Part shown: positions 16,134 to 24,274 of the stretch, piece by piece
Position numbering within the stretch: position 1 is the stretch's first letter
Layout of the letters: each line of letters starts with the position of its first letter
DNA from: Sphingomonas lenta
Lineage (GTDB): Bacteria > Pseudomonadota > Alphaproteobacteria > Sphingomonadales > Sphingomonadaceae
Direction: 5' to 3'
Length of the DNA stretch: 64,000 bases
Assembly (NCBI RefSeq): GCF_002288825.1
Contig: NZ_NSLI01000002.1
Coordinates: 558,001-622,000 of the forward strand
Program-made: the position numbers and the translations under genes
The notes under the pieces: model-generated
The model's database searches: none
Seen by the model: the letters and a program-made list of their open reading frames with translations, nothing else
What the model was told of the DNA's origin: nothing

Positions 16134-16700
16134 GCGGTTCCCTAGTTTTTCGAGCAGCCGTGCTCGCGCGCGATAGAGGCGGGTTTCGACCGCCTTCTGG
16201 CTGATCCCCAGCACCTCGGCCGTCTCGGCCTGGCTCAGGCCTTCTATCGTCCGAAGTACCAGGGGCTCCTTCAGGTTAGCCGGCAGGGTCGAGATGGCGC
16301 GGGTCACGCGGTCGAGTTCCTGCCGATCGCCGGCCGCGTCGTCGATCGGCACCTGTTCGTCAACGATGCTCTGGACCTGTTCGTCGTTCGGCAGCGCGAA
16401 CGACAGAAACCGGCGCACGGCACGCTTACGCGCCCAATCGCGGCATTTGTTGACGGCGATGGTCGTGAGCCACGCCTGCATCGATCGGTTTGGGTCGTAG
16501 CGCGACAAGGCCTGATGCGCGGCCACGAACGCTTCCTGCGTCACGTCCAGCGCTTCGTCGGCATCGCCGAGGAAGGCGCGCGAAAGCCGGAACATCGGCT
16601 GCCGATAGCGTCGCACGATCTCGGCGAAAGCGGCTTGTCGGCCGGCGATGCTGAGCGTCGCCAGTTCGCCATCCGACAGCGCGGTCCAATCGAGGCTCAC
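16131..16700 (-). CDS. ECF sigma factor of the copper region (CnrH-like)
   Basis: This 189-residue protein has sigma region 2 (AFLGDADEALDVTQEAFVAAH, about residues 43-63) and region 4 with a helix-turn-helix (LSQAETAEVLGISQKAVETRL, about 154-174). The GTG start overlaps the stop of the upstream sensor gene as GTGA. Gene order (small membrane protein, periplasmic sensor, sigma) is that of cnrYXH of Cupriavidus. It sits directly upstream of copA. It very likely recognises TGAGGG(A/G/C)-N15-CGTA, which also precedes its own operon. Confidence 0.88.
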   Translation of the reverse strand: MSLDWTALSDGELATLSIAGRQAAFAEIVRRYRQPMFRLSRAFLGDADEALDVTQEAFVAAHQALSRYDPNRSMQAWLTTIAVNKCRDWARKRAVRRFLSFALPNDEQVQSIVDEQVPIDDAAGDRQELDRVTRAISTLPANLKEPLVLRTIEGLSQAETAEVLGISQKAVETRLYRARARLLEKLGNR

Positions 16701-17137
16701 CCCTGGCCGTCGGTGAGCGCCTTCACCACCGCGTCATCGAATTGAGAGGTCTGATCGGGCCGGAGAAGCTGACGCATGGCGAAGATATGCGCCAGCGTCG
16801 CCTTCTGCAGCTCGCCCATCGCGGCATGGCTCTGGTCGACCGCAGCGGCCACCCGCGGACCATTGCCGTGCTCGGCCTCGATCGCCTCGGCAAGGCGGGC
16901 ATTGGCGGCACGCATCTCCAGCTCGAGGGCGCGGCGTTGCACCGCGAACCGGTCTTCGAGCACCTTCAATCGGGCCTGCTGGTCGCCATCGAGCGCGAGC
17001 TTGTGGTGCAGCACCTCGTGGAGCGCCGCACCGGGTTGCTTGGGCTGCGGCAGCAGCGCGCGCCCGATAAAGACACCACCAATCGCTGCCAGGAAGGCGA
17101 GCAAGGCGCACAGGACAACCCGCTTGGTCGAGGTCAT
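16697..17137 (-). CDS. Periplasmic heavy-metal sensor (CnrX/ZraP-like)
   Basis: The 146-residue protein has one N-terminal membrane anchor (about residues 7-27) and a long helical periplasmic domain: LHEVLHHKLALDGDQQARL, then a charged helix ending at a Met/Gln-rich tail. This matches the CnrX/ZraP/CpxP-like metal-sensing hairpin fold. HEVLHHKL offers clustered histidines near the membrane. Start ATG 17137 overlaps the upstream stop as ATGA. It would hold the membrane anti-sigma factor in check until metal binds. Confidence 0.8.
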   Translation of the reverse strand: MTSTKRVVLCALLAFLAAIGGVFIGRALLPQPKQPGAALHEVLHHKLALDGDQQARLKVLEDRFAVQRRALELEMRAANARLAEAIEAEHGNGPRVAAAVDQSHAAMGELQKATLAHIFAMRQLLRPDQTSQFDDAVVKALTDGQG

Positions 17138-17415
17138 GGCTCGCCGATCAGCAACGCGGAAGGAGCGAGGGGGGAGGCTCCGCCGAGCGGCGCGAGCGAG
17201 ACAGCAGGGCTTGCCGTCGCGGGCAGCTCGGCACCGACGATCCCGATACCGAGCGCCGCGGCGGTTATCACACCGATCCCGAGCCCGGCCCCGCGCACGG
17301 CGGGGCGGCTGCCGATCCGTGCGAGGATCTGGTCCTCGATACCCTCCAACGCGGCCGGAGCGGGTGCGCCCGCTAGTCGCGCCAATGCTCTGTCTAGATC
17401 GTCCATGCTTTCCAC
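17134..17415 (-). CDS. Small membrane anti-sigma candidate (CnrY-like)
   Basis: A 93-residue protein with a soluble N-terminal part of about 40 residues (MDDLDRALARLAGAPAPAAL), one Gly/Ala-rich membrane helix (about residues 43-65) and a short periplasmic tail. The size, single span and first position before a sensor and a sigma gene mirror CnrY, which binds the sigma factor in the cytoplasm. Sequence identity to known anti-sigmas is not obvious, so the role is inferred from context. The GTG at 17415 has GAGGGG upstream; an ATG at 17406 is an alternative. Confidence 0.6.
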   Translation of the reverse strand: MESMDDLDRALARLAGAPAPAALEGIEDQILARIGSRPAVRGAGLGIGVITAAALGIGIVGAELPATASPAVSLAPLGGASPLAPSALLIGEP

Positions 17416-17435
17416 TCCGCCCCTCTATCATCGGA

Positions 17436-17461
17436 TACGCATCGCTGCCCATCATCCCTCA
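17436..17461 (-). promoter_or_regulatory. Autoregulatory ECF-type promoter of the cnrYXH-like operon
   Basis: Minus strand TGAGGGA (17461-17455), 15 bases, CGTA (17439-17436). It lies back to back with the copC promoter; the two -35 elements are only 8 bases apart. Confidence 0.75.
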
Positions 17462-17469
17462 ACCGCTGG

Positions 17470-17495
17470 TGAGGGGTCGGGCAGCGCGCCGCGTA
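17470..17495 (+). promoter_or_regulatory. ECF-type promoter of copC
   Basis: Plus strand TGAGGGG (17470-17476), 15 bases, CGTA (17492-17495), 31 bases before the copC ATG. Confidence 0.75.
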
Positions 17496-17526
17496 GAAGG
17501 GTGCACGAACCTCGTCGGAGTAACCC

Positions 17527-17898
17527 ATGCATAGTCTCGCTCTTCCTGCCGCCCTCGCTCTCCTGAGCCTCGCCAGTGCGGCGCAGGCCCACCCGAAGCT
17601 CGTTGTGGCCTCCCCCGCGCCCAACACGACCGTTGCCAAGCCCGCGCGTGTCGCTTTGCAGTTCAGCGAGAAGCTGATGCCGAAATTCTCCGGCGCGGAC
17701 CTGATGATGACGGGGCATGGCGGCGCCACGCACTCCCCGATGAAAGTAGCAGCCACCACCCAGGTTGCATCCGACGGTCGAACGCTGGTCGTGGTGCCCA
17801 AGTCGCCGCTCGGTGCGGGCCGCTACAGCGTCGCATGGCACGTCGTCTCGGCCGACACGCATCGGGTGTCGGGCAACTTCGCCTTCGCGGTGAAGTGA
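17527..17898 (+). CDS. copC: CopC periplasmic copper-binding protein
   Basis: This 123-residue protein has a signal peptide cleaved before His22 (AQA-HPKL). The new N-terminal histidine is a known Cu(II) ligand in CopC. The beta-sandwich contains LVVASPAPNTTVAKP and the C-terminal WHVVSADTHRVSGNFAFAV, whose His residues complete the site. It carries periplasmic copper to the next gene's product. It is divergent from the cnrYXH-like operon and shares its control. Confidence 0.92.
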   Translation: MHSLALPAALALLSLASAAQAHPKLVVASPAPNTTVAKPARVALQFSEKLMPKFSGADLMMTGHGGATHSPMKVAATTQVASDGRTLVVVPKSPLGAGRYSVAWHVVSADTHRVSGNFAFAVK

Positions 17899-17899
17899 G

Positions 17900-18829
17900 G
17901 TGGACGCCGACTGGCCGCTGATCGGGGTCCGCTTCGCGCTTTATGCGACGTTGAGCGGGCTGTTCGGCCTGTCGGCGTTCAGCCTCTACGGGCTCAAGGC
18001 CGGGGAGCGCGCAGACGCACTCGCCTTGCGCCCCTGGCTGGTGGGGACCGGGCTGCTCGGCCTTCTGTTTTCCGGCATCGCGCTCGTCCTCCTCGCAGCG
18101 GCGATGGCCGGCGCGCCGGCATGGCCGATCGATCGGGAAGCGATCGGGATGCTGCTTACCGGGTCCGCGCCGGGCACGGCGTGGGAAGCGCGCATGGTCG
18201 CGCTGATTGTGGCCGTGATCGCGGCGCTGATCGCGGCAGGACGTACTGCGCCGCTCGGCCTGGTGGTGCTCGCGGCAGGCATTGCGCTCGCGACGCTCGC
18301 CTGGACGGGCCATGGCGCGATGGATGAGGGCGCGACGGGCTGGGTCCATCTGCTGGCCGACATCCTGCACCTGTTGGCGACCGGAGCCTGGGTCGGAGCA
18401 TTGCTCGGCTTGACGCTGCTCGTGGTGCGGCCGGCAGCTCGTGTCGACGTCGCCCATCTCAAACTGACCCATCGGGCACTGCACGGCTTCGGTCTGGTCG
18501 GCACGATCGTGGTCGGCACCATCGTTGTGACGGGGCTGGTGAATGGCTGGCTCCTGGTCGGCGCCGGCAATCTGCCGAGACTTCCCACCAGCCTCTACGG
18601 CCAGCTCCTCCTCGCCAAGCTGGCGCTGTTCGGCGCGATGCTCGGGCTGGCATCCCTCAATCGCTTCCGGCTGACGCCGGCGTTCGAGCGCTCGCTTGCC
18701 GCGCGCGATCATCGGGCTGCGCTCGGTGCGCTGCGGCGCAGCCTCGCAATCGAAGCGAGCTGTGCCGTCACGATCCTGGCGCTGGTTGCTTGGCTGGGAA
18801 TGCTCGAGCCTCCCGCAACGGCGATGTGA
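17900..18829 (+). CDS. copD: CopD copper-resistance membrane protein
   Basis: A 309-residue integral membrane protein with about eight spans and the CopD domain features ATLAWTGHGAMDEG (about residues 132-145) and LLADILHLLATGAWVGALLGL. The conserved histidines are probable copper ligands for inner-membrane transport. The GTG start follows the copC stop by one base, so the pair is coupled. A GC-rich hairpin without a U-tract lies in the short gap to the convergent four-helix protein gene. Confidence 0.9.
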   Translation: MDADWPLIGVRFALYATLSGLFGLSAFSLYGLKAGERADALALRPWLVGTGLLGLLFSGIALVLLAAAMAGAPAWPIDREAIGMLLTGSAPGTAWEARMVALIVAVIAALIAAGRTAPLGLVVLAAGIALATLAWTGHGAMDEGATGWVHLLADILHLLATGAWVGALLGLTLLVVRPAARVDVAHLKLTHRALHGFGLVGTIVVGTIVVTGLVNGWLLVGAGNLPRLPTSLYGQLLLAKLALFGAMLGLASLNRFRLTPAFERSLAARDHRAALGALRRSLAIEASCAVTILALVAWLGMLEPPATAM

Positions 18830-18865
18830 GAAGCGGGCGGCCGACCGCCGCCCGCCCGTCGCCGA

Positions 18866-19201
18866 TCAGGCGGCCATCTTCTCGCATGCATCAGCACAGC
18901 GCTCGCACGCGGCGACACAGTCTTCCATGCCGTCGAGACCCCGGCAGCTCTCCGCGCAAGCCCGGCAGATCCGGGCGCAGATGCCGCATACGAGCTTATG
19001 CTGGTCGGACCCGCGCGCCATGAAATCGAGTGAGGTGGCGCAAATCTGCGCGCAGTCGAGCATGATCTTGATGTGGTCGGGCGCGGCATGTGCGCCGCCC
19101 ACCTGAAGGCAATGCTGCGTGGTCATCGAAAGGCAGGTGACGTGACAGTGGTGACAGGCGTCCATGCAAGCCTGCATCTCGGCGCTCATATGATCGTGCA
19201 T
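18866..19201 (-). CDS. Four-helix-bundle Cys-rich copper-binding protein
   Basis: The 111-residue protein has no signal peptide. It carries 13 cysteines in repeated Cx2-3C patterns along amphipathic helices (MDACHHCHVTC, LDCAQICATS, CGICARICRACAESC, DCVAACERCADAC). This is the signature of the small Cys-rich four-helix proteins (DUF326, Csp-like) that store many Cu(I) ions inside the bundle. An ECF-type promoter precedes it, so it belongs to the copper regulon. Confidence 0.85.
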   Translation of the reverse strand: MHDHMSAEMQACMDACHHCHVTCLSMTTQHCLQVGGAHAAPDHIKIMLDCAQICATSLDFMARGSDQHKLVCGICARICRACAESCRGLDGMEDCVAACERCADACEKMAA

Positions 19202-19237
19202 CGGTGATCTCCACGTGAGCCCCCGCTCATGGAGGAG

Positions 19238-19263
19238 TACGTGCGGCGCCGGCTCGTCCCTCA
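19238..19263 (-). promoter_or_regulatory. ECF-type promoter of the four-helix protein gene
   Basis: Minus strand TGAGGGA (19263-19257), 15 bases, CGTA (19241-19238). The leader after it carries GCGGGGGC and CACGTGGAGA as in the DUF305 gene at 11438. Confidence 0.7.
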
Positions 19264-19274
19264 GCCGGATGCCT

Positions 19275-19511
19275 TCATTCGTCACCTTTAGCCTGATCCT
19301 TCATCGGCTTCGGCGCAGGCCCCCGCTTCACTGTTTCACGCCAGGGCCGCGTAGGAGACGGAAGAGCGACCCGCAGCGCAGCCGCCCTCCCCCGAACGCC
19401 ATCCATCGTTCTATCCATCTCCCTCGCGATCGTCGCCAATGGCTGTTTCGCGACGATCCGCTGGCGAAGCTCTGCGTCGGCTTCTTCCGTCCAGCGCCGC
19501 GGCTTTCTCAT
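19275..19511 (-). CDS. Small SANT/Myb-like helix-turn-helix protein
   Basis: A 78-residue basic protein whose core RRWTEEADAELRQRI followed by TIAREMDRTMDGVRGRAAAL looks like a SANT/Myb-like DNA-binding unit; the tail is rich in Lys and Pro. It is the last gene of the leftward czc-type cluster, 13 bases after the czcD-like stop. GTG 19517 is an alternative start. A domain of the same type ends the unrelated protein at 36309. Function unknown; a local regulator is possible. Confidence 0.6.
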   Translation of the reverse strand: MRKPRRWTEEADAELRQRIVAKQPLATIAREMDRTMDGVRGRAAALRVALPSPTRPWRETVKRGPAPKPMKDQAKGDE

Positions 19512-19524
19512 GGCCACCGCGCGT

Positions 19525-20442
19525 TCACGGGTGCAGGTGCCCTGTGTCCTCGCACAGCTCGGCCGCTGCCTCGGTCTGGATCGTACAATGCTCGATCCCA
19601 AACCGGCTATCGAGCATGTCCGCGACCCTCTTCCTGACCGCATCGGCATCGGCACCCTCGGCAAGCGTGACGTGTGCGGTGCAGTTGATGTCGTCCGAGG
19701 CCATCGACCAGACATGGAGGTCGTGGACGCCAGCCACGCCGGACAGGCCGGCGATGCCGGCACGCAACTCGGGCAGCTTGATCCCTCCAGGAACGCCCTC
19801 GAGCAACACGTTGGTCGTGTCCCGGAGCAGCACCCATGTTCGGGGCAGCACCCATAAGCCGATCCCCACCGCGACGATCGGATCGACCCACGTCCAACCG
19901 GTGAACCGGATCGCGAGCGCACCCGCGATCACGCCTACCGACCCGATCATGTCGGCCCAGACCTCAAGGTAGGCGCCCTTGACGTTCATACTCGCATCCT
20001 TGCCCGACGTGAGCAGCTTCATGGATATGAGGTTCACCACCAGGCCGATCGCGGCGACGATCATCATCCCGGTCGACTGGACCGCCTCGGGCTGGCGGAA
20101 GCGCTGCACCGCCTCCACCAGCACGTAGATCGCCACACCGAAGAGCAGCAGGGCGTTGAAAGCAGCGGCCAGGATCTCGAACCGCTTATAGCCGAACGTC
20201 CGCTTGTCGTCGGCCGGCTTCTGTCCGAACCGGATCGCGAGCAGCGCAATCACCAGTGCTGCCACGTCTGTCAGCATATGAGCTGCGTCAGATAGAAGCG
20301 CGAGGCTGTTGAAGACGAACGCACCAACAACCTCGGCAACCAGATAGGCGGTCGTGAGCGCCAGCGCCCAGCTCAGCATCTGGGCATTCGCGCCATCGGT
20401 GTGGTCGTGGGCATGCCCCCCATGGTCATGGCCTGCGCTCAT
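19525..20442 (-). CDS. czcD: CzcD-type cation diffusion facilitator
   Basis: This 305-residue CDF transporter has a His-rich N-terminus (HDHGGHAHDHTDG), six membrane spans, the metal-site helices NSLALLSDAAHMLTDV (about residues 45-60) and EVWADMIGSVGV, and a full cytoplasmic C-terminal domain (GVAGVHDLHVWSMASDDINC). It exports Zn, Co or Cd from the cytosol in exchange for protons. It overlaps the preceding transporter gene by four bases (ATGA). Confidence 0.92.
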   Translation of the reverse strand: MSAGHDHGGHAHDHTDGANAQMLSWALALTTAYLVAEVVGAFVFNSLALLSDAAHMLTDVAALVIALLAIRFGQKPADDKRTFGYKRFEILAAAFNALLLFGVAIYVLVEAVQRFRQPEAVQSTGMMIVAAIGLVVNLISMKLLTSGKDASMNVKGAYLEVWADMIGSVGVIAGALAIRFTGWTWVDPIVAVGIGLWVLPRTWVLLRDTTNVLLEGVPGGIKLPELRAGIAGLSGVAGVHDLHVWSMASDDINCTAHVTLAEGADADAVRKRVADMLDSRFGIEHCTIQTEAAAELCEDTGHLHP

Positions 20443-21047
20443 TGATTGGCTCCTTTCGTGCCCGCGTCCGAGCGAGCGTCTCGCAGGATTTCGAGGCCGC
20501 CTTTCACCGCGATAGCGGCAACAGCGATGCCGACGATAAGGTCAGGCCAGTTCTGGCCCGTCCAAACGACGATCACGCCGGCTAGAATGATGCCCCCATT
20601 GGACACGAAGTCGTTGAGGCTGAAGGTTGTCGCAGCGCGCATATTCACATCGGGCTCGCGCAATCGCTTCAACAGCCACAAGCAAAGCCCGTTAACGACC
20701 GCCGCGATGATCGCCATCCCGATCATAGTGGGGCCGAGCGGCTCGCTTCCCGAGAAATAGCGCCGCCCGGCATCGAGCAGCACACCCGCGGCAAAGAGCA
20801 GCAGCAGGATGCCCGATGTCACCGCGGCCCCCCGCTTCCACGCCTGTGAGCGCGAGAGGGCAAGCAAGCTGATGATGTAGACGATGCCATCGGAGGCGTT
20901 GTCCAAGCCGTTTGCGATTAGGGCGCTGGAATCCGCCATGACGCCGGACACCCCGAAGCCTGCCGCCAGGCCCAGATTGAGCAACAGGACTATCCAAAGC
21001 GTCCGGCGCTTCTCGGCCGTGTCGAGGTCGAAGCTCTCTTCGCTCAT
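20439..21047 (-). CDS. Short CDF-family cation transporter without C-terminal domain
   Basis: A 202-residue protein with about six membrane spans and CDF metal-site residues in NGLDNASDGIVYIISLLAL (about residues 47-65) and SLNDFVSNGGIILAG. The usual cytoplasmic CTD is missing: the protein ends about 15 residues after the last span. CTD-less CDF proteins exist and transport metals on their own. Both ends overlap neighbours by four bases (ATGA), so it is tightly coupled with czcA and czcD. Confidence 0.75.
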   Translation of the reverse strand: MSEESFDLDTAEKRRTLWIVLLLNLGLAAGFGVSGVMADSSALIANGLDNASDGIVYIISLLALSRSQAWKRGAAVTSGILLLLFAAGVLLDAGRRYFSGSEPLGPTMIGMAIIAAVVNGLCLWLLKRLREPDVNMRAATTFSLNDFVSNGGIILAGVIVVWTGQNWPDLIVGIAVAAIAVKGGLEILRDARSDAGTKGANQ

Positions 21048-24000
21048 GCCGGCACCTTCTCGTCAGGAGCGGCAGTTTGCCGATCGCTTTCCGGGACCGG
21101 CAGCTCTCGGCTGCCGAAACGGGCATAGAGCGTCGGCAGCACGAACAATGTGAGCAGCGTCGCGGATATGAGGCCGCCAATAACCACGGTTGCGAGCGGT
21201 TTTTGCACCTCGGCGCCCGCTCCATGTCCCAGCGCCATCGGTACGAAACCGAGTGAAGCCACAAGCGCAGTCATCGCGACAGGCCTGAGCCGGGCCAGCG
21301 CGCCTCGATGCGCCGCAGCCGCGCGATCCATGCCATCGCGCATCAGGTCATGGATGGACGTCACCATGACCAACCCGTTGAGAACTGCGATGCCGGATAG
21401 CGCAATGAAGCCGACGGCCGCGGAAATGGAGAAGGGCATCCCGCGCAGCACAAGCGCGAGCACCCCTCCCACCAGCGCCAGCGGGACGCCGGTGAACACA
21501 ATCAGCGCATCCCGAACGGAGCCGAGCGCCCCGTAGAGCAGCAGCATGATGACCACGAAACAGATCGGCACCACGATAGCGAGCCGATCCCGAGCGGACG
21601 CCAGGTTCTCGAACTGGCCGCCCCATTCAAGGTACGTCCCTGCCGGCAGCTTCACCTGGGCGTCGATCGCCGCCCGGGCATCGGCAACGACGCCCGCCAC
21701 GTCGCGGTCACGGACGTTCGCCTGCACCACCACACGCCGCTTGCCATTCTCGCGGCTGATCTGGTTTGGTCCATCTACGACGGCGATATCGGCCACGGTC
21801 GAGAGCGGTACGAAACCGCCGCTCGCGGTCGGCACCGGCACCTGGGCGACCGCCGTCAGGTCGGACCGGGAGCTTTCCGCCATCCGGATCATGACGGGGA
21901 AGCGGCGATCTCCCTCGAAGATCACGCCGGCCTGTCGGCCGCCGATGGCGGCGGCGACCGTGTCCTGCACGTCGCCGGCGGTCACGCCGACGCGCGACAT
22001 AGCGGTGCGGTTCGGCCGGATGTCGAGCATCGGCAGGCCCTCGGTCTGTTCGACCCGCACGTCTGCGGCACCCTGGGTCCGGCGAAGGATGCCGGCGATC
22101 CGATCCGCGGTCGCATTCATCTCGCCGAAGTCGTCGCCGAACACCTTGATGGCGATGTCCCCGCGCACGCCCGCGATCAGCTCGTTGAACCGCATCTGGA
22201 TGGGCTGGGTGATCTCGTAGGCGTTGCCGGGGAGGGTGGAGAGACGCTTTTCCAGACGCTCCACCAGCTCTTCCTTGGAGAGACCGGGATCGGGCCACTC
22301 CGCCTTCGGCTTCAGGATAACGAAGGTGTCCGTGGCGTTCGGCGGCATCGGGTCCGATGCGATCTCGGACGTACCTGTCCGCGAGAAGGCAAAGCGGACC
22401 TCCGGTGCCTTGGCCAACGCCTTCTCAACCTGAAACTGCATCGCCTGGCTTTGGTCGACCGACGTGCCGGGGATGCGCACGGCCTGCACAAGGACATTGC
22501 CCTCGTCGAGCTGCGGCAGGAACTCCTGCCCCAAGGTGGTGAAGGCGACACCGGCGAGCGCCAAAGCGCCGATCGCGACGCCGATGGTGAGCGTCGGACG
22601 ACGCATCGCCGCATCGAGCCCCGGCTCGTAGCGCTGCCGGAGGAAGATGACGACCCGGCTTTCCTTCTCCTCCACCCGCTTGCTGAGCCAAATGGCGATC
22701 GCCGCGGGCACGAAGGTCAGAGACAGGATGAAGGCGAACACGAGCGCGATGATGACGGTGAGCGCCATCGGCTCGAACATCTTGCCCTCGACACCGGTAA
22801 AGGTGAGCAACGGCGCATAGACCAGGATGATGATCGCCTGCCCGTAAACTGACGGGCGGATCATCTCGCGGGCGGACGCGGCGACCAGCCCGAGCCGCTG
22901 TTCCGTCGTCAGCTCGCCGTCCCGGCCATGCTGGGCTTCGGCAAGGCGCCGCAATGCGTTCTCGACGATGATGACGGCGCCGTCCACAATCAGGCCGAAG
23001 TCGAGCGCGCCGAGGCTCATCAGATTGGCCGAAACGCCCGCCTCCAACATACCGATGCTGGTGAGCAGCATCGTGATCGGGATGACGAGAGCTGCGATCA
23101 GCGCCGCCCGGAAGTTGCCGAGCAGGGCAAACAGGACGACGATGACCAATAGCGCGCCTTCGGCGAGATTGCGGGCGACCGTCGATATGGTGGAGTTCAC
23201 CAACTCGGTGCGGTTCATCACCGGCTTCACGACAACGTCGACCGGCAGCGAGCGGCCGATCTGGGTCAGCCGTTCGGCGACCCCGGTCGAGACGGTACGG
23301 CTGTTCTCGCCGATCCGCATGACGGCGGTCCCGACGACCACCTCATGGCCGTTTTCGGACGCGGAGCCCATGCGCAGAGCCTGGCCGGTCCGAACGGTTG
23401 CGATCTGGTTGAGCAGGATCGGCACACCCTCGCGGGTGGCGACGACGGTTCGGGCAAGCTCGTCGGCGTTACGCACGCGCCCATCGGAACGGACGGCGAG
23501 ACCTTCGCCGTTACGGTTGACGACACCGGCGCCGGCACTGGTGTTGTTGCGCTCCAGGGCCGTGGTGAGATCCTGCAGCGTCAGCCGCATTGCGGCCATG
23601 CGCTGCACGTCGGGGACGACGAGATATTCCTTGGTGTATCCGCCAAGGGAGTCGACCCCCGCCAGTCCCTCCGTGCTCTTGAGCTGCGGCGTGACGATCC
23701 AGTCCTGGACAGTGCGCAGGTAGGTCGCCTTGTCGGCCTCGCTGACGAGGTGATCGCCTTCCGGCGTGATGTAGCTGCCGTCGCGTTGCAGACCGGGCTC
23801 ACCGTTGCGGTGATGGACCTGATCCAGTTCACGGTACTCGACCGTCCACATGAAGATGTCGCCGAGCCCGGTCGCGATCGGCCCCATTTCAGGGTTTATG
23901 CCCTCGGGAAGGTCTTCCTCCGCAGTCCGCAGCCGCTCCGCCACCTGCTGACGGGCGAAGTAGATATCGGTCTTCTCGGTGAAGACGGCCGTGACCTGGG

Positions 24001-24271
24001 CGAAGCCGTTGCGGCTGAGTGAACGGGTATATTCGAGGCCAGGGATGCCGGCGAGCGCGGTTTCGACCGTGAACGCGACCTGTTTCTCGATCTGGTCGGG
24101 GGAAAGGGCAGGGGCGACGACGTTGATCTGCACCTGGTTATTGGTGATGTCGGGAACGGCGTCGATCGGGAGTTGGCGCAGCGCGCCTATCCCGAGCAGC
24201 GCAGCGGCGACGGTGAGAAGCAGGACTAGCCAACGCTTCTCGACGGAGAGGGTGACGATGCGGCCGATCAT
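21044..24271 (-). CDS. czcA: CzcA-type heavy-metal RND efflux pump
   Basis: This 1075-residue RND protein has 12 membrane spans and two large periplasmic loops. The heavy-metal-export helix LGALDFGLIVDGAVIIVENALRR carries the D-D-E proton-relay residues in the D402/D408/E415 arrangement of CzcA. It drives Co/Zn/Cd efflux with CzcB and CzcC, encoded directly upstream on the same strand. The gap to czcB is 3 bases. Specificity within the divalent metals cannot be read from sequence with certainty. Confidence 0.93.
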   Translation of the reverse strand: MIGRIVTLSVEKRWLVLLLTVAAALLGIGALRQLPIDAVPDITNNQVQINVVAPALSPDQIEKQVAFTVETALAGIPGLEYTRSLSRNGFAQVTAVFTEKTDIYFARQQVAERLRTAEEDLPEGINPEMGPIATGLGDIFMWTVEYRELDQVHHRNGEPGLQRDGSYITPEGDHLVSEADKATYLRTVQDWIVTPQLKSTEGLAGVDSLGGYTKEYLVVPDVQRMAAMRLTLQDLTTALERNNTSAGAGVVNRNGEGLAVRSDGRVRNADELARTVVATREGVPILLNQIATVRTGQALRMGSASENGHEVVVGTAVMRIGENSRTVSTGVAERLTQIGRSLPVDVVVKPVMNRTELVNSTISTVARNLAEGALLVIVVLFALLGNFRAALIAALVIPITMLLTSIGMLEAGVSANLMSLGALDFGLIVDGAVIIVENALRRLAEAQHGRDGELTTEQRLGLVAASAREMIRPSVYGQAIIILVYAPLLTFTGVEGKMFEPMALTVIIALVFAFILSLTFVPAAIAIWLSKRVEEKESRVVIFLRQRYEPGLDAAMRRPTLTIGVAIGALALAGVAFTTLGQEFLPQLDEGNVLVQAVRIPGTSVDQSQAMQFQVEKALAKAPEVRFAFSRTGTSEIASDPMPPNATDTFVILKPKAEWPDPGLSKEELVERLEKRLSTLPGNAYEITQPIQMRFNELIAGVRGDIAIKVFGDDFGEMNATADRIAGILRRTQGAADVRVEQTEGLPMLDIRPNRTAMSRVGVTAGDVQDTVAAAIGGRQAGVIFEGDRRFPVMIRMAESSRSDLTAVAQVPVPTASGGFVPLSTVADIAVVDGPNQISRENGKRRVVVQANVRDRDVAGVVADARAAIDAQVKLPAGTYLEWGGQFENLASARDRLAIVVPICFVVIMLLLYGALGSVRDALIVFTGVPLALVGGVLALVLRGMPFSISAAVGFIALSGIAVLNGLVMVTSIHDLMRDGMDRAAAAHRGALARLRPVAMTALVASLGFVPMALGHGAGAEVQKPLATVVIGGLISATLLTLFVLPTLYARFGSRELPVPESDRQTAAPDEKVPA

Positions 24272-24274
24272 GGT

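Noticed and set aside
18833..18856. GC-rich hairpin between copD and the four-helix gene as an intrinsic terminator
   Set aside because: The stem has a bulge and no U-tract follows on either strand.
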